Assembly: GCA_025529335.1 (NCBI GenBank)
Contig: JAMYHX010000008.1
Location: forward strand, 186,001 to 250,000
Direction: 5' to 3'
Origin: Rhizopus sp. PT2906
Taxonomy: Eukaryota; Mucoromycota; Mucoromycetes; Mucorales; Rhizopodaceae
Length of the DNA stretch: 64,000 nt
This document shows positions 1-9,433 of this stretch, one piece after another. Positions within the stretch are counted from its first letter, which is position 1. Each line of letters opens with the position of its first letter. Made by a program: the position numbers and the translations under genes. The notes beneath the pieces are model-generated. The model saw nothing but the letters and a program-made list of their open reading frames with translations. It was not told where the DNA came from and made no database searches.

Positions 1-83
1 TTATCATTTCCATAATGAATATATCCACAGCCTGAAGTATAAAAGATTTATTATGCAGTTGGTATCCATGCTGCATCACTTAC

Positions 84-174
84 GAGGATATAAACGATCA
101 AGATAATACGCAGTAGTCAAATGTATAAAAAAGCCAAGTATTGTACAAGTGATCGATATCCCAGATATTCGCAT
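84..174 (-). CDS. possible exon of an unidentified membrane protein
   Basis: An ATG at 174 on the minus strand opens a short hydrophobic reading (about 30 residues, ending LTTAYYLDRLYP) that stops at a perfect GTAAGT donor at 78-83, so it looks like an exon of a small membrane protein continuing off the left edge. I do not recognise the family. The rest of 1-870 holds only AT-rich sequence and short open frames with no codon-level support. Confidence 0.22.
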
Positions 175-879
175 TTTTACAGAAAAAAAAAGCTGGTTTA
201 TGATCATTTTATACTTTTAAATAATTAAAGTGTGACAAAAGGCTTTGCCAGACTGCTTATTTTAGAGTAGAGCAGGTACCACAGCCAAAGAGGCAAGACC
301 TAAGAATCATAATGCAATCACAACGCCTTGATTCATAATTCTATTCCTCCTGATCATATTGGTATTATAGCCATACAATACACCAATAAAAGAGAAAAAG
401 AAAGAAAAGTTGAGTGCATCATAATGTGCATGTGGCTTACTGGTGTAAGGGACAATAAAAAGCTATCTGTTCTAGAGTCGATTCGATATTGTTTCCTTAA
501 TTAGCATCAGTCTGTCTCTACAAGACAAATAGCACTTTTACAAGGCGAGCCATAGCGAGGATGGTCAAGCTTTGTTTTTCAGGCTACAAAATAATTCACT
601 ATTAAGCTATTAAATGATTATGAATAACATGAAAAAGAAAGAATTATAGTAAATGACACAGTTTTCCCGTTTTAAATGTTGTTCATTCAAAACATACAGT
701 GAAGGTATGTAACGTTGAAAGCCATCATATCCTGTACCAAGAATTTATGTCACCTTTATCATATTTCCTGCTTTTTATACTTTGGCTATGTTGTTATGTA
801 TCCCTTCTACAACTGAATAAAATGCATATCTTCAATCTTTCAAACAATATCTTGATGATTGTTACTAAAATATATATAC

Positions 880-1093
880 ACCAGGAAACAACTTTCTGTA
901 AAACTATGCTTTGCTTTGACAATTAACAAATCCCAAGGACAATTATTAACCCATGTAGATCGACCGAAAATGACCACCATTTATGCAGGGCCAACTATAT
1001 ATTGCTCTCTCAAGAGTCAACTCTCTTTCTGGCAACTCAGTCCTTCTGCAAGAAAGCTCTAATACAACCAACAATGCTATTTACCCAGAATGA
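880..1093 (+). pseudogene. relic of Pif1-type helicase C-terminus (Helitron-like)
   Basis: One frame at 901-942 reads LCFALTINKSQGQ, the conserved motif near the C-terminus of Pif1 helicases, including those of Helitron transposons. About 30 bases later a second frame (974-1018) reads PPFMQGQLYIALSRV, matching the next motif of the same family (HGQLYVALSRV in typical members). The two motifs are in order and at about the right spacing but in different frames, so the copy is frameshifted and dead. The ATPase N-terminal part and Helitron ends were not found nearby. Whether this comes from a Helitron or from a cellular Pif1 paralogue cannot be decided from this fragment. Confidence 0.7.
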
Positions 1094-1331
1094 CTTCTTA
1101 ACTATTGTTATTTTCCCTTGGATTTGTAAGGGTTGAGTTTTATAAGCTTAGATGCTTGAAATGACCACCAGATCTTTTAAAGTTGAATCAAACTGTGTCG
1201 TATAAAGTAAGATAAAAAGAAGAGATCAGGGACTTTTATAACAAAAGGTTGCCTATTTATTTGAATAAAAGACAAAAATATGAATTGCTTGGTGATTTCT
1301 GCTTTCCACAAGAGCAAGTATTTATACTATT

Positions 1332-1586
1332 TCATTGTTTAAAACTTTGGCCTTTTTCCTTATAATTCTTTTTACCTTGTATATTGCCTTCTACATGATC
1401 TAACTTTGACAAAATGACACTCTCGGCTAGATCACGCGTTTGAAGGGCTAGTTTTGCCCCATTACGAGATGAGGCAAAGACTTTATCTACAAGTGATCTT
1501 TTATACAGAAGATCAACCATCTTTTGTAACAATGTTATTCGATTGGATGGTTGATTTCCTGCAGTACCCGATGATGGTATATCCAT
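1332..1586 (-). CDS. hypothetical 84-residue protein
   Basis: An open frame of 84 codons starting MDIPSSGTAG. It is predicted to be helical and fairly basic, with a Lys/Gln-rich tail. I recognise no family. It lies beside the dispersed repeat at 1741-1893, in the same relative position as the minus-strand gene beside the second copy near 61.3 kb, but the proteins do not look alike. It may be a real small gene or an exon; the surrounding sequence is transposon-rich. Confidence 0.3.
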   Translation of the reverse strand: MDIPSSGTAGNQPSNRITLLQKMVDLLYKRSLVDKVFASSRNGAKLALQTRDLAESVILSKLDHVEGNIQGKKNYKEKGQSFKQ

Positions 1587-1740
1587 CAGTCTTAAATTGT
1601 TTTATTAAGGGAAACACTACGCACACGCGAAAATAATGTTAATGTAACGTATACATATTTTTTTTGGGGGGGCTTTACTGTTTGCCTTTCTGTCTTGCTT
1701 ACCTTAAAGACATTTCTTGTTGTCATTTTTTAAAGAAAGA

Positions 1741-1893
1741 ACTGACCACAAAATACTTTATTCTTATAGACACGTCATGCCCAATTGTCATTGACTGTGA
1801 TAAATTCATGCAACAACCCTGTTTTCTTCTAAAATGAATAACGAGCCCTCTCTCTGAACATAATAATGAGGTTATTACGGACTCATCGACATA
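1741..1893. repeat. dispersed repeat, copy A (partner at 61331-61472)
   Basis: The stretch beginning CTGACCACAAAATAC is repeated in the same orientation at about 61331-61472. The copies share several blocks: CTGACCACAAAATAC, TTATTCTTATAGAC, ATGCCCAATT, AATTCATGCAA and a shared end around ATTATTAC...CTCATCGA. By eye they look roughly three-quarters identical with small indels. Copy A ends just before the Tc1-like element at 1920. Confidence 0.7.
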
Positions 1894-1919
1894 TGCTTCT
1901 CTTATACTTTAGTGTTGTA

Positions 1920-1968
1920 CGGTCCCCTTGAAAAAGTTTTGGCCATTTTTAAAAAGTCATCTTTTTTT
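1920..1968 (+). repeat. left terminal inverted repeat of Tc1-like element
   Basis: Starts directly after TA at 1918-1919. The outer 24 bases pair with 3195-3218 at 19 positions, and similarity continues through a T-rich tail. Confidence 0.85.
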
Positions 1969-2048
1969 TTGAAAGATGCTAGATGAATAAGACGATACTT
2001 TTCTCTTATAAACACATAAAATGACTTAACTTTGTCTCAAAAAGAAAA

Positions 2049-3027
2049 AACTGTTACCAGATGCTGCGATGGTATTTCAGCAACACAGATTGTCATTGAG
2101 GAAAATATTCCAGAAGAACCATACAGCAAGTTTACCAACAATGGAAGAAAAATGGAACTGTAGAGACGAAGCCCAGGTCTGGAAGACCGTCTATCTTTAA
2201 CAATAGGAAAAGAAGAGAGCTGAGAAGAGTAGTACGTGCAGACCGTCGTACTACTCTTAAAGAAATCAGCCAAATAATCAGCACTAAAGCATCTGTCAAC
2301 ACCATTCGCAATGAACTGAAAAAAATTGGTTATGCTTCTCGTGTGGCTGTCAAGAAGCCTTTCTTGAATGAACAGCAGCAAAAGGCAAGGTATATTTTTG
2401 CAAAAAAAAAAAAATGTCCACTGGACAGTAGACGACTGGTGAAAGGTGATCTTGACAAACGAGTCAAGCATTGAAATTGGTAAGCTGTCCTCACAACCTA
2501 GAGTTTGGTGGAAGATGCTGGAAAAATTCAAGAAAAAATGCCTGGCACCGTCCTTCAAAGGTGGCAGAACTTCAATCATTGTTTGGGGAGCCATGGCTGA
2601 CGGAAAGAAGTCGAAACTTGTATTTATGAAGAAAGGAATGAGGACAAGTGAAGACTTCATAAACCAGGTCTATGAGCCAGTATTAATAGACTTTTGTAAA
2701 AGTCTAGATAGTCCTGTGCTCATGGAAGATGGCGCACCCATCCATAGAGCGAAAATTGCTGCCGAATGGAGGGAGGCAAAGGGTATAAACAAGATGCCCT
2801 GGACAGCACAATCGCCGGATTTAAATCTGATTGAAAGTCTTTGGAGTATGTTGAGGAAGAGGGTTAGCGCTCTATGCCCTCATGCTAAAAGCCCACAAGT
2901 AATGGAAGTTGTTTTGGAGAGTGCTTGGATGGAGTTTACTCCAGAAACCATTAACAAATTAATTGATTCCATACCAAAGAAGGTCAAGGATGTCATTAAG
3001 GCTCGTGGTGGACCCACCAAATATTAG
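2049..3027 (+). pseudogene. Tc1/mariner transposase, broken
   Basis: The first frame gives the helix-turn-helix region (SGRPSIFNNRKRR..., about 2190-2400). It is lost in an A-run near 2402-2413. The next block (HWTVDDW) is in another frame and ends in TGA, and the catalytic domain is open again from 2446 to 3027. The DDE triad is incomplete: the first Asp (usually V-I-L-T/S-D-E-S) is Asn here (ILTNESS). The second Asp is present in MEDGAPIHRA, and the third acidic residue in SPDLNLIESLW. A poly-A frameshift, a stop and a lost catalytic Asp make this a dead copy. Confidence 0.9.
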
Positions 3028-3168
3028 ACCAAAACTTGCTTTACAGCTCTCATTTTTTTTTTTGGATATTCAAATGTAGATGATCTTTCTCCATCATTTG
3101 TGTTATCTTATAGCTGTAACAAGGCTGCAAAAGGATCACTTTCTTTACTGTGTAGTCTTTGATAACAA

Positions 3169-3218
3169 TAAAAAAACTGGCTTTTAAAAAAACGGACAAT
3201 ACTTTTTCAAAGGCACTG
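3169..3218 (-). repeat. right terminal inverted repeat of Tc1-like element
   Basis: Reads outward as CAGTGCCTTTGAAAAAG and is followed by TA at 3219-3220. It pairs with the left repeat at 1920-1968. Confidence 0.85.
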
Positions 3219-3472
3219 TACAAACTCTTGTTTAAACAAGCTCTTCCTATATTCTCGCCTAGCATCAGTCACTCCGATACTGATTTTATTTCTATTACTT
3301 CTTCCTTGCTTAACACAAGAGAATCACAGGGCTATTGTGATGCAAATACTCAGTAAGGATTAAATAATGCTTTTGAACTCTTGACTGTTATTTTGATTGG
3401 GTTTTTTAGAATTTTCGTAAACTTCATTTTTCCCTACAAATTTTTTTTCCCTCTCTCTTATAGATCTTGATC

Positions 3473-3972
3473 ATGTCTGTTCAACAAGGTAAATGACCTA
3501 TTGACGCATTTAGATGAAATCAGAAAGAAAGAGGGAATTATTTTAAAAAAGATGAACCAAAGCCATTATTTGCATTGAATTATGCAGTACGATGAATAAC
3601 AAAAAACAGCTTTTTATAGTAGAACCCTCTTTTTCACCGATTTCATCAAAGAAGGAATCTTGGCAACTAAATCAGTAACCGACTTTTATTTTGAATAGGA
3701 ACTCGTGTCACTTATGACCGTTCTACTCTTTTGGCCTTAGCTGGTAGTCCTTTCGCTAAGCTTCCTCCTGTCAAAATGGCCTTCATTCCTGGTGTGACTA
3801 GAACTCCTAATCAAAGTGATGTCGTGACCTCTTTCAAAAAGGAAAAGGATAGAAAGAAGGAAAAGGAGAAGGAAAAGAAGAGATGTAAGTTACTTTATAT
3901 CATACTACTTTCGTCTTATTGACCATTTTGTATACAGTCAACCCTTTTGCACTTCTCGGAGAAGACGAATAA
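3473..3972 (+). CDS. eIF4E-binding protein (4E-BP-like), 78 residues
   Basis: Three exons join at 3473-3488, 3699-3884 and 3938-3972 with GT-AG introns, giving a 78-residue protein. Residues 6-18 read GTRVTYDRSTLLA, which contains the canonical eIF4E-binding motif Y-x4-L-hydrophobic (YDRSTLL). It is followed by SPFAKLPPVKMAFIPGVT, which tracks the metazoan 4E-BP segment after the motif (SP...PP...IPGVT). Known 4E-BPs compete with eIF4G for eIF4E and repress cap-dependent translation under TOR control. The Ser-Pro after the motif is kept, whereas the later Thr-Pro position is Leu-Pro here. Residues 50-66 form a very basic Lys/Glu stretch, and the C-terminus is FNPFALLGEDE rather than the animal TOS tail FEMDI. 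The assignment is strong for eIF4E binding; regulation by TOR is inference. Confidence 0.82.
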
Positions 3973-4326
3973 GTACTACTATCTTTACTCTTGAACGATT
4001 GTAGATAAAGCATGCTTAAAAATAAAGGGGCAATTTTGTGCTTAGGCTTATTTGTAGACGAGAGAGAGAGGAGGGATTATTCATAGGTCAATCATAGAAT
4101 ATTTAGGTTGAAAGTTGAAGTAATAGTTCTTTGAAAGCAATACATCAGGGCTTATGAGAGCTAAAACAAGTTTAATAATTACTACATAAGTGAAGAATGA
4201 TGCAGAAATAAGTATAGATTTCGTGCAAATAATAAAAGGGAATCATAGATCGTGTGTTGGATAGCGGCTTTTGTGAAGAAAGAAATAATACTCCTAAAAT
4301 ACAGTTTGCAGCATCTATATCTATAT
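3973..4326. other. intergenic, nothing recognised
   Basis: Tail-to-tail spacer between the 4E-BP-like gene and VPS26. It is AT-rich and contains a short GAGAGAGAGAG run near 4061; no gene or element is visible. Confidence 0.5.
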
Positions 4327-5742
4327 TTATTCTTCATCATCTGGTGGATATCCATCATCAACTATATTATACAAGTATTAGAAGAGAGAATAGCCTTGTT
4401 GTAAGATGACTTTCATACCTTTGCGTCTGAACAATGTAATTTCCTGTTGTTTGAAATAACGACGATTTTCTTCATCAATCAATACTAAATTCAGGTAATA
4501 TCTAGTCGAGAACTTCTTGTTGACGTCTAAAAGCAAAGGGTTTATACAAGCTAATATTCTAAAAATTACAGTTTACCTCTGAATGTTGGTGTTAATTCAA
4601 ATCCACCAAGGAATAAACGGATAGGAATTGTCTCGCCTAAAGTAAATAAATCAGTAACCACAAGTAACAGCCAAGAATCTGTCTCTTACCTCTCACAGGT
4701 GCGCCATCCATTATTTCAAATTTGGTGATAGTCTCGCTTTCGTTATACACATTAGGCACTATATAGCATAAACGTGAGTTATAGAGTAAAGAATAAGAGA
4801 TCAATACTTTACTTGCGCCAGTTGTTTCACGTCTAATGATCGAAAGCTCCATCGTTTTGATCTTGATACGAACTAATAAAAAGTAAATCTTTCCAACAAT
4901 GACATCCTTCAAATGGTATCTAGATATATGTTGAGCGTCTTGTATGTCAATCAAACAGTCACTTACTTGGACTTGTTGTATTCAAATTCAATATGAAGAC
5001 AGTCTTCAATACCGACTTCCATTTTAATGGAATTATTAACTTCAGTAGGCATTCTGTAAGAGTTCACCCAAATGTCCCTTTCTCGAACAATATCAGCCAA
5101 GCGACGAGATACTGTAACTCGAACAAAATATCTATTCACATTTAGTCTCTTCTCATGCTCTATTCACTCATCTTTTCATTACCTTAATTTTACATTGATA
5201 CCGTTATAGCATTCATATTGCTTTTCAACGTTTTTGAATTCAAAGTCAAACGCGGCATTTTGACGCAGCTCTCCAGGAGCTGCAAGCTCTTGAGAAAGAG
5301 TCAAAAATTCGTGCGATTTTCCCTTATCATAATAGAGCTCTAATATACATGTATATATGAATTTGTAAGGGGCATATAGTCAATTCTTAAAGCTGTTTTA
5401 CTTACCTATGCAGCCAACAAATTCCACTTTTATTCCATTATGCTCAATCTTTTTGCCATCTCTCAAGTTTATATTAATCTATATTGAATGTAAGCTGATA
5501 TTGATAGTTGCCTTTGTATTTATCTTGCCTTTCCAGATACAGTTTCACCATCGAGATATAGAGGATAGCTCTCCTTTCTGTCTTTCTCTACTTTAACTTC
5601 CAAATGCTTTCTTTCCTCTTCATTATTAAACTTGACTTCAATGTCCAAAGAAGGAGATAACCCAAAAAGACTCTATATAGTTCATGGTGAGTAATACATT
5701 GCTCATATATGTATGTTACTTATTAAACTAACTAACAGCCAT
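4327..5742 (-). CDS. VPS26: retromer subunit Vps26
   Basis: A multi-exon gene for the arrestin-fold subunit of the retromer cargo-recognition trimer, which returns receptors from endosomes to the Golgi. The first clear coding block reads SLFGLSPSLDIEVKFNN and then LYLDGETVSG, the usual Vps26 N-terminus. The very conserved segments KYHLKDVIVGKIYFLLVRIK, MELSIIRRETTG and NVYNESETITKFEIMDGAPV follow (around 4690-4970). The C-terminus, after a final intron, is RRKVDDGYPPDDEE. The start is the least certain part. A two-codon first exon ATG GCT at 5737-5742, spliced through GTTAGT to the acceptor before AGTCTT, restores the frame; an in-frame ATG six bases upstream (5748) is possible. All other joins use GT-AG introns. 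Confidence 0.93.
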
Positions 5743-6198
5743 TGACATGTATGCGTGAGTGTTTTGTGTTTGTATAAAAATAGAACAGCTGAAAAGAAAC
5801 TCTTAATTTGTACAGCAGTGAGTTTGGCTGATTCAATCTCCGTTTTTACGTCACGAAATGCCGCTACTGTATATTTTCAGTTTCCCCTCTTTTAGTTTGT
5901 GTACTTTCTATTAATTACAAGCAATATGTGACTTAGCTTCCTCTAGAACCTTTATCACTGCATTATAAAAAGGAAAAGAAGCTGAAAGAAGAGAATTTAA
6001 AGGAAAAAGAGCACCATTTATCGCTTTCACAGTTTGATTATGTCAACTGTAGAAAAAGAGGCTTGACTTTAAAGAATTCTTATCAGTTGGAGTTTTACCT
6101 TGAAACTGTGGTTACAAAAAGTTGCAGATCTTTTAATAAATTAAGGAGCCGCACAACTTTTTTTTTTTTTTCCTTTTTTTGTTGCTTATCTCAGCTGA

Positions 6199-7053
6199 AT
6201 GTTGGCTATTGAAGAAGAAGAGGAAAAAAATATCTTTACCGGTTTAGAGCTGATAGAAGATCGCGGGAAGCAAGTGGAAGCACATGTTGGCGCTTTGACC
6301 TATGAAGGTTTGGAATCACCCATTCTGTTAGCTCAAGACTCGGCTGGAGGATGTGGTGGAATGAAATGGGAAGCAGCTGATGTCATGATTGATTATTTCA
6401 TATGGAAACATAAGGAAGCATCCGAATTCTTGGAGAATAAAACTGTAGTTGAGCTCGGTGCTGGTACAGGACTAGTTGGATTGGCAGTAGCAAAATTATA
6501 TAGAACAAAAAAAGTTATTTTGACAGACCAGATGTAAGATATTGACATATTTTTTCTTCTTTTTTGCCAACACAACATTATGATAGGCCAATGATGAACT
6601 TGATGCAGGAAAACATCAAGTTGAACAAATTGGAAGAGAGGATGAAGGCAGAAATACTTAATTGGTATATTATATTGTCTGTCGAATACATCCTATTGAC
6701 CTATATGATAGGGGCGAAGAGATACCGGAGGGATCCGAATTGCTAGATGTAGATATCGTTTTGGCTTCAGATTGCGTCTATCTTGAAGTTGCATTTATAC
6801 CCTTACTTGAGACACTTTTGGCATTAGCAAAAAAGGACACTGTCATTTATTTAGCTTATAAAAAGAGAAGAAAGGCAGATAAGAGATTCTTCCAATTGGC
6901 AAGAAAGAAGTTTGAGTTAATTGAGGTATTGCTGTCTTCTTTGTTCTCGAATTTTCCACTGATTTTAAAAAAAAAAAATAGGTCCAGGATGATCCCAAGA
7001 GAGAAGAATACAATAAAAAGGGTTTGCGATTTTACATATTTAAACGAAAATAA
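6199..7053 (+). CDS. METTL21/EFM6-type protein-lysine methyltransferase
   Basis: Four exons joined by short GT-AG introns (about 6535-6585, 6665-6711 and 6925-6981) give a seven-beta-strand methyltransferase of family 16. The SAM-binding motif I reads VVELGAGTGLVGLAVAK (about 6446-6500). A W-E-A-A-D segment precedes it, as in METTL21 proteins. The family motif at the end of strand 4 reads ASDCVYLE (about 6763-6785), followed by FIPLLETLLAL and YKKRRKADKRFF. Yeast Efm6 and animal METTL21 proteins methylate lysines on eEF1A or Hsp70; which substrate applies here is not visible. The stop is TAA at 7051-7053. Confidence 0.82.
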
Positions 7054-7273
7054 ACATGATTTGTAGCGTTGTGACATCATTAAGAGCTAACCATACTTAT
7101 CAAAAAGCAACCCGACTACCCCTCTTTAATACACAAAAGAGCTGAGTTATTGAATGGCATTATTGAAGCAGAGACGCTCGTTGAATCATGTCTTAAAGTA
7201 GACCTTTTATTGAGCCAAGAATATTATTTTACAAGGATATAAACACAAATATATATATATATAATATACGTTT

Positions 7274-8458
7274 CTATTGTGTTGCTTTTAACAACTGCAC
7301 CAACTGCTTACAAATTTCATCACCCATTTCAACTGTGGACTTGTCACCCTTAAGATCACGTGTGTAGAAGCCAGCATCCAAGACCTTGCGTACAGCGTTT
7401 TCTACAGCAACAGCTTCAGCCTCGAAGCCAAGGGAATATCTGAGCAACATAGCAGCACTGAGGATAGTAGCAATTGGGTTAGCAATGCCTTGACCAGCAA
7501 TATCAGGAGCAGAACCGTGAATAGGTTCATAAACACCGAGACATTTGCCCTTGCCATCAGGAAGTCCACTGAGAGAAGCAGAGGGTAACAAGCCAAGAGA
7601 ACCCACAATCACGGAAGCTTCATCAGAAAGAATATCACCAAACATGTTTTCTGTTAGAACAACACCGTTAAGACTTGAAGGACGCTGAACCATGGCCATA
7701 GCGCAAGAGTCAACAAGTTGATGGTCGAATTCTAAATCAGGGAACTCCTTCTCTAAAGTTTCTGTTACCGTCTTACGCCAAAGTCTGGAAGTAGCCAAGA
7801 CGTTAGCTTTATCAACGGAATGGATTTTGCCTACAGGTGACTGTTTCTTTGCCAAGTGAGCAGCTAATCTTGTGACGCGTTCAACTTCTTCTTTGGAATA
7901 AGGAAGTGTATCATAAGCTAAATGGTCATTTTAAAGGTGAGCATCAGCAAAATAACCACATTTTACATTTATACCTTTGCCATCTTCACCAGCTTCCTTT
8001 CGGTCACCAAAATAAATACCTCCGACCAATTCGCGAACAAAGACAAAGTTTGTACCTTGGACAACATGATCCTTCAATGGAGAGAGGCCGAGAAGGCTGT
8101 CAGCAGCAAAAGACACGGGTCTTAAGTTGGCATACAAGTCAAGCTCCTTTCTAAGTTTCAGTAAGCCTTGTTCAGGACGGGGGCCACTTCCGATTTTTGC
8201 ACCTGGAAGACCACCGACGGCTCCCAAAAGAATGGCGTCGGCTTGTTTACATGCTTCCAATGCAGAGTCTGGGAGAGGTTCACCTGTTTTCTCCATGGCA
8301 GCAAGACCAATGAGCTCATTCTTGAATTCGAACTCGACACCAAGAGCGCTTCCTCTATGTTCTGCCACGACTTTTAAAACTTTGACTGCTTCAGCTACGA
8401 TTTCGGGGCCAACACCATCACCTGGTAGACATACAATAGAAACTTTTCTAGGGGCCAT
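7274..8458 (-). CDS. LEU2: 3-isopropylmalate dehydrogenase
   Basis: Converts 3-isopropylmalate to 2-oxoisocaproate in leucine biosynthesis. The start is MAPRKVSIVCLPGDGVGPEI, with the GDGVGPE motif typical of decarboxylating dehydrogenases. LLGAVGGP-like (LLGAVGGLPG) and FVFVRELVGGIYFGDR blocks follow. The second exon carries the substrate and NAD region: VDKANVL, LVDSCAMAM, MFGDILSDEAS and YEPIHGSAPDIAGQGIANP. One 57-bp GT-AG intron (7918-7974) interrupts it at GEDGKA. There is no obvious N-terminal targeting extension, so it is probably cytosolic. It points away from ILV2, an enzyme of the same amino-acid family, with about 975 bp between the two start codons. Confidence 0.97.
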
Positions 8459-9085
8459 GGATAAAATATTACAGATTGGGAAAAAAGAAAATAAACTGTA
8501 AAGCAGATAGCTCTTATAAAGATGATTCATGTCAATAACAGCCAATCATCTTGCTTTTATATGTATACAAAAGATTCATCTCAAGTCCGACAACTGCTTT
8601 ACACTTTTTGATAATCATTGTTGTAAATTTTGAAGTGCAATGTGTTCTTTATTGTTATTTTTCGTGTAAGCCGATGTGAAAGTAAAGCATTGAATATACT
8701 TTGTACATTGTTCATTTTGACCTATATCATTCTTCCACTTGACACTTTATAAAAAGAGAATATTATGCAAGGGTGTATGACAGTGAGACAAATAGGGTCA
8801 TTTATTTAACATATATAAACCACAGAAATAGAGTAAAAACAATAAATATATCATGACATGGCTTCAAAGGCTCAGGCTTGTACTACTCTTCATCTATACT
8901 TTGCATAGTAACAGTTGCATAGAAATAAAGTACCTGACAGACCTGGTTGGTAGGTTAAATGATGTTAAAAGACGACATGCATTGATTGGATAGAGTAATG
9001 AGCAAATGACAATCATAATTGCCGTCAGCCAATCAAATATCGTTGTTAATTTCTTATCATTGCATTAAACTAAATTTGATTGGAT

Positions 9086-9092
9086 TGACTCA
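9086..9092 (+). promoter_or_regulatory. Gcn4/Cpc1-type site TGACTCA
   Basis: Exact TGACTCA, 342 bp upstream of the ILV2 start codon. Confidence 0.55.
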
Positions 9093-9278
9093 CATTGAAT
9101 CTCAATAAAGGAATAACAAAAGCAAAGGGGCAAAACATATGCTTATGACCACTTTACTTACAAAGCAAAGCTATAAAGAGATATAATTGATATGTGTGTA
9201 TAGAAAGTAAACGTATTCATTATGTCCTTATTGCGACGAATAGAATTTCATATACTTATCAAACCTGGGGGGTAGAAT

Positions 9279-9285
9279 TGACTCA
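9279..9285 (+). promoter_or_regulatory. Gcn4/Cpc1-type site TGACTCA
   Basis: Second exact TGACTCA, about 149 bp upstream of the ILV2 start and about 75 bp upstream of its TATA box. Confidence 0.6.
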
Positions 9286-9359
9286 TCGCTTCATAGTCCG
9301 ATCATTGGCTTCTGATTCGTTCCACTTTGATCTTTTTACATAATTCGATCTCTGTCACC

Positions 9360-9366
9360 TATATAA
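9360..9366 (+). promoter_or_regulatory. TATA box of ILV2
   Basis: TATATAA lies 68 bp before the ATG and is followed by a long CT-rich tract, a common fungal core promoter layout. Confidence 0.55.
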
Positions 9367-9433
9367 ACATCGTCGTTTTCCTTTTTTTTTCTTTTTCTTC
9401 ACATTTTCTTCCCCCCTTAAAAATATCGATAAA

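Larger units (their letters stand above)
1920..3218 (+). mobile_element. Tc1/mariner-type DNA transposon, about 1.3 kb, degenerate
   Basis: Terminal inverted repeats lie at 1920-1943 (starting CGGTCCCCTTGAAAAAG) and, inverted, at 3195-3218 (reading CAGTGCCTTTGAAAAAG outward). They match at 19 of 24 positions and stay similar for roughly 25 more bases. Each end is flanked by TA (1918-1919 and 3219-3220), the Tc1/mariner target duplication. The total length and the central DDE transposase fit the family. The transposase is broken, so the copy cannot mobilise itself. Confidence 0.92.
8459..9433. promoter_or_regulatory. divergent LEU2-ILV2 intergenic region
   Basis: This 975-bp region separates the start codons of two branched-chain amino-acid genes. 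It contains two exact TGACTCA elements (9086-9092 and 9279-9285), the consensus of Gcn4/Cpc1 bZIP factors of general amino-acid control. A TATA box and CT-rich leader sit just before ILV2. I saw no CCGG-N4-CCGG Leu3-type palindrome. Function is inferred from the motifs. Confidence 0.6.

Noticed and set aside
230..345. HIG1-like minus-strand reading (NTNMIRRNRIMNQGVVIAL)
   Set aside because: Interrupted by TGA, similarity is faint, and no second exon fits.
2037..2660. Long minus-strand open frame over the Tc1 element
   Set aside because: It is the antisense of the transposase and of its inverted context, with no protein-like composition.
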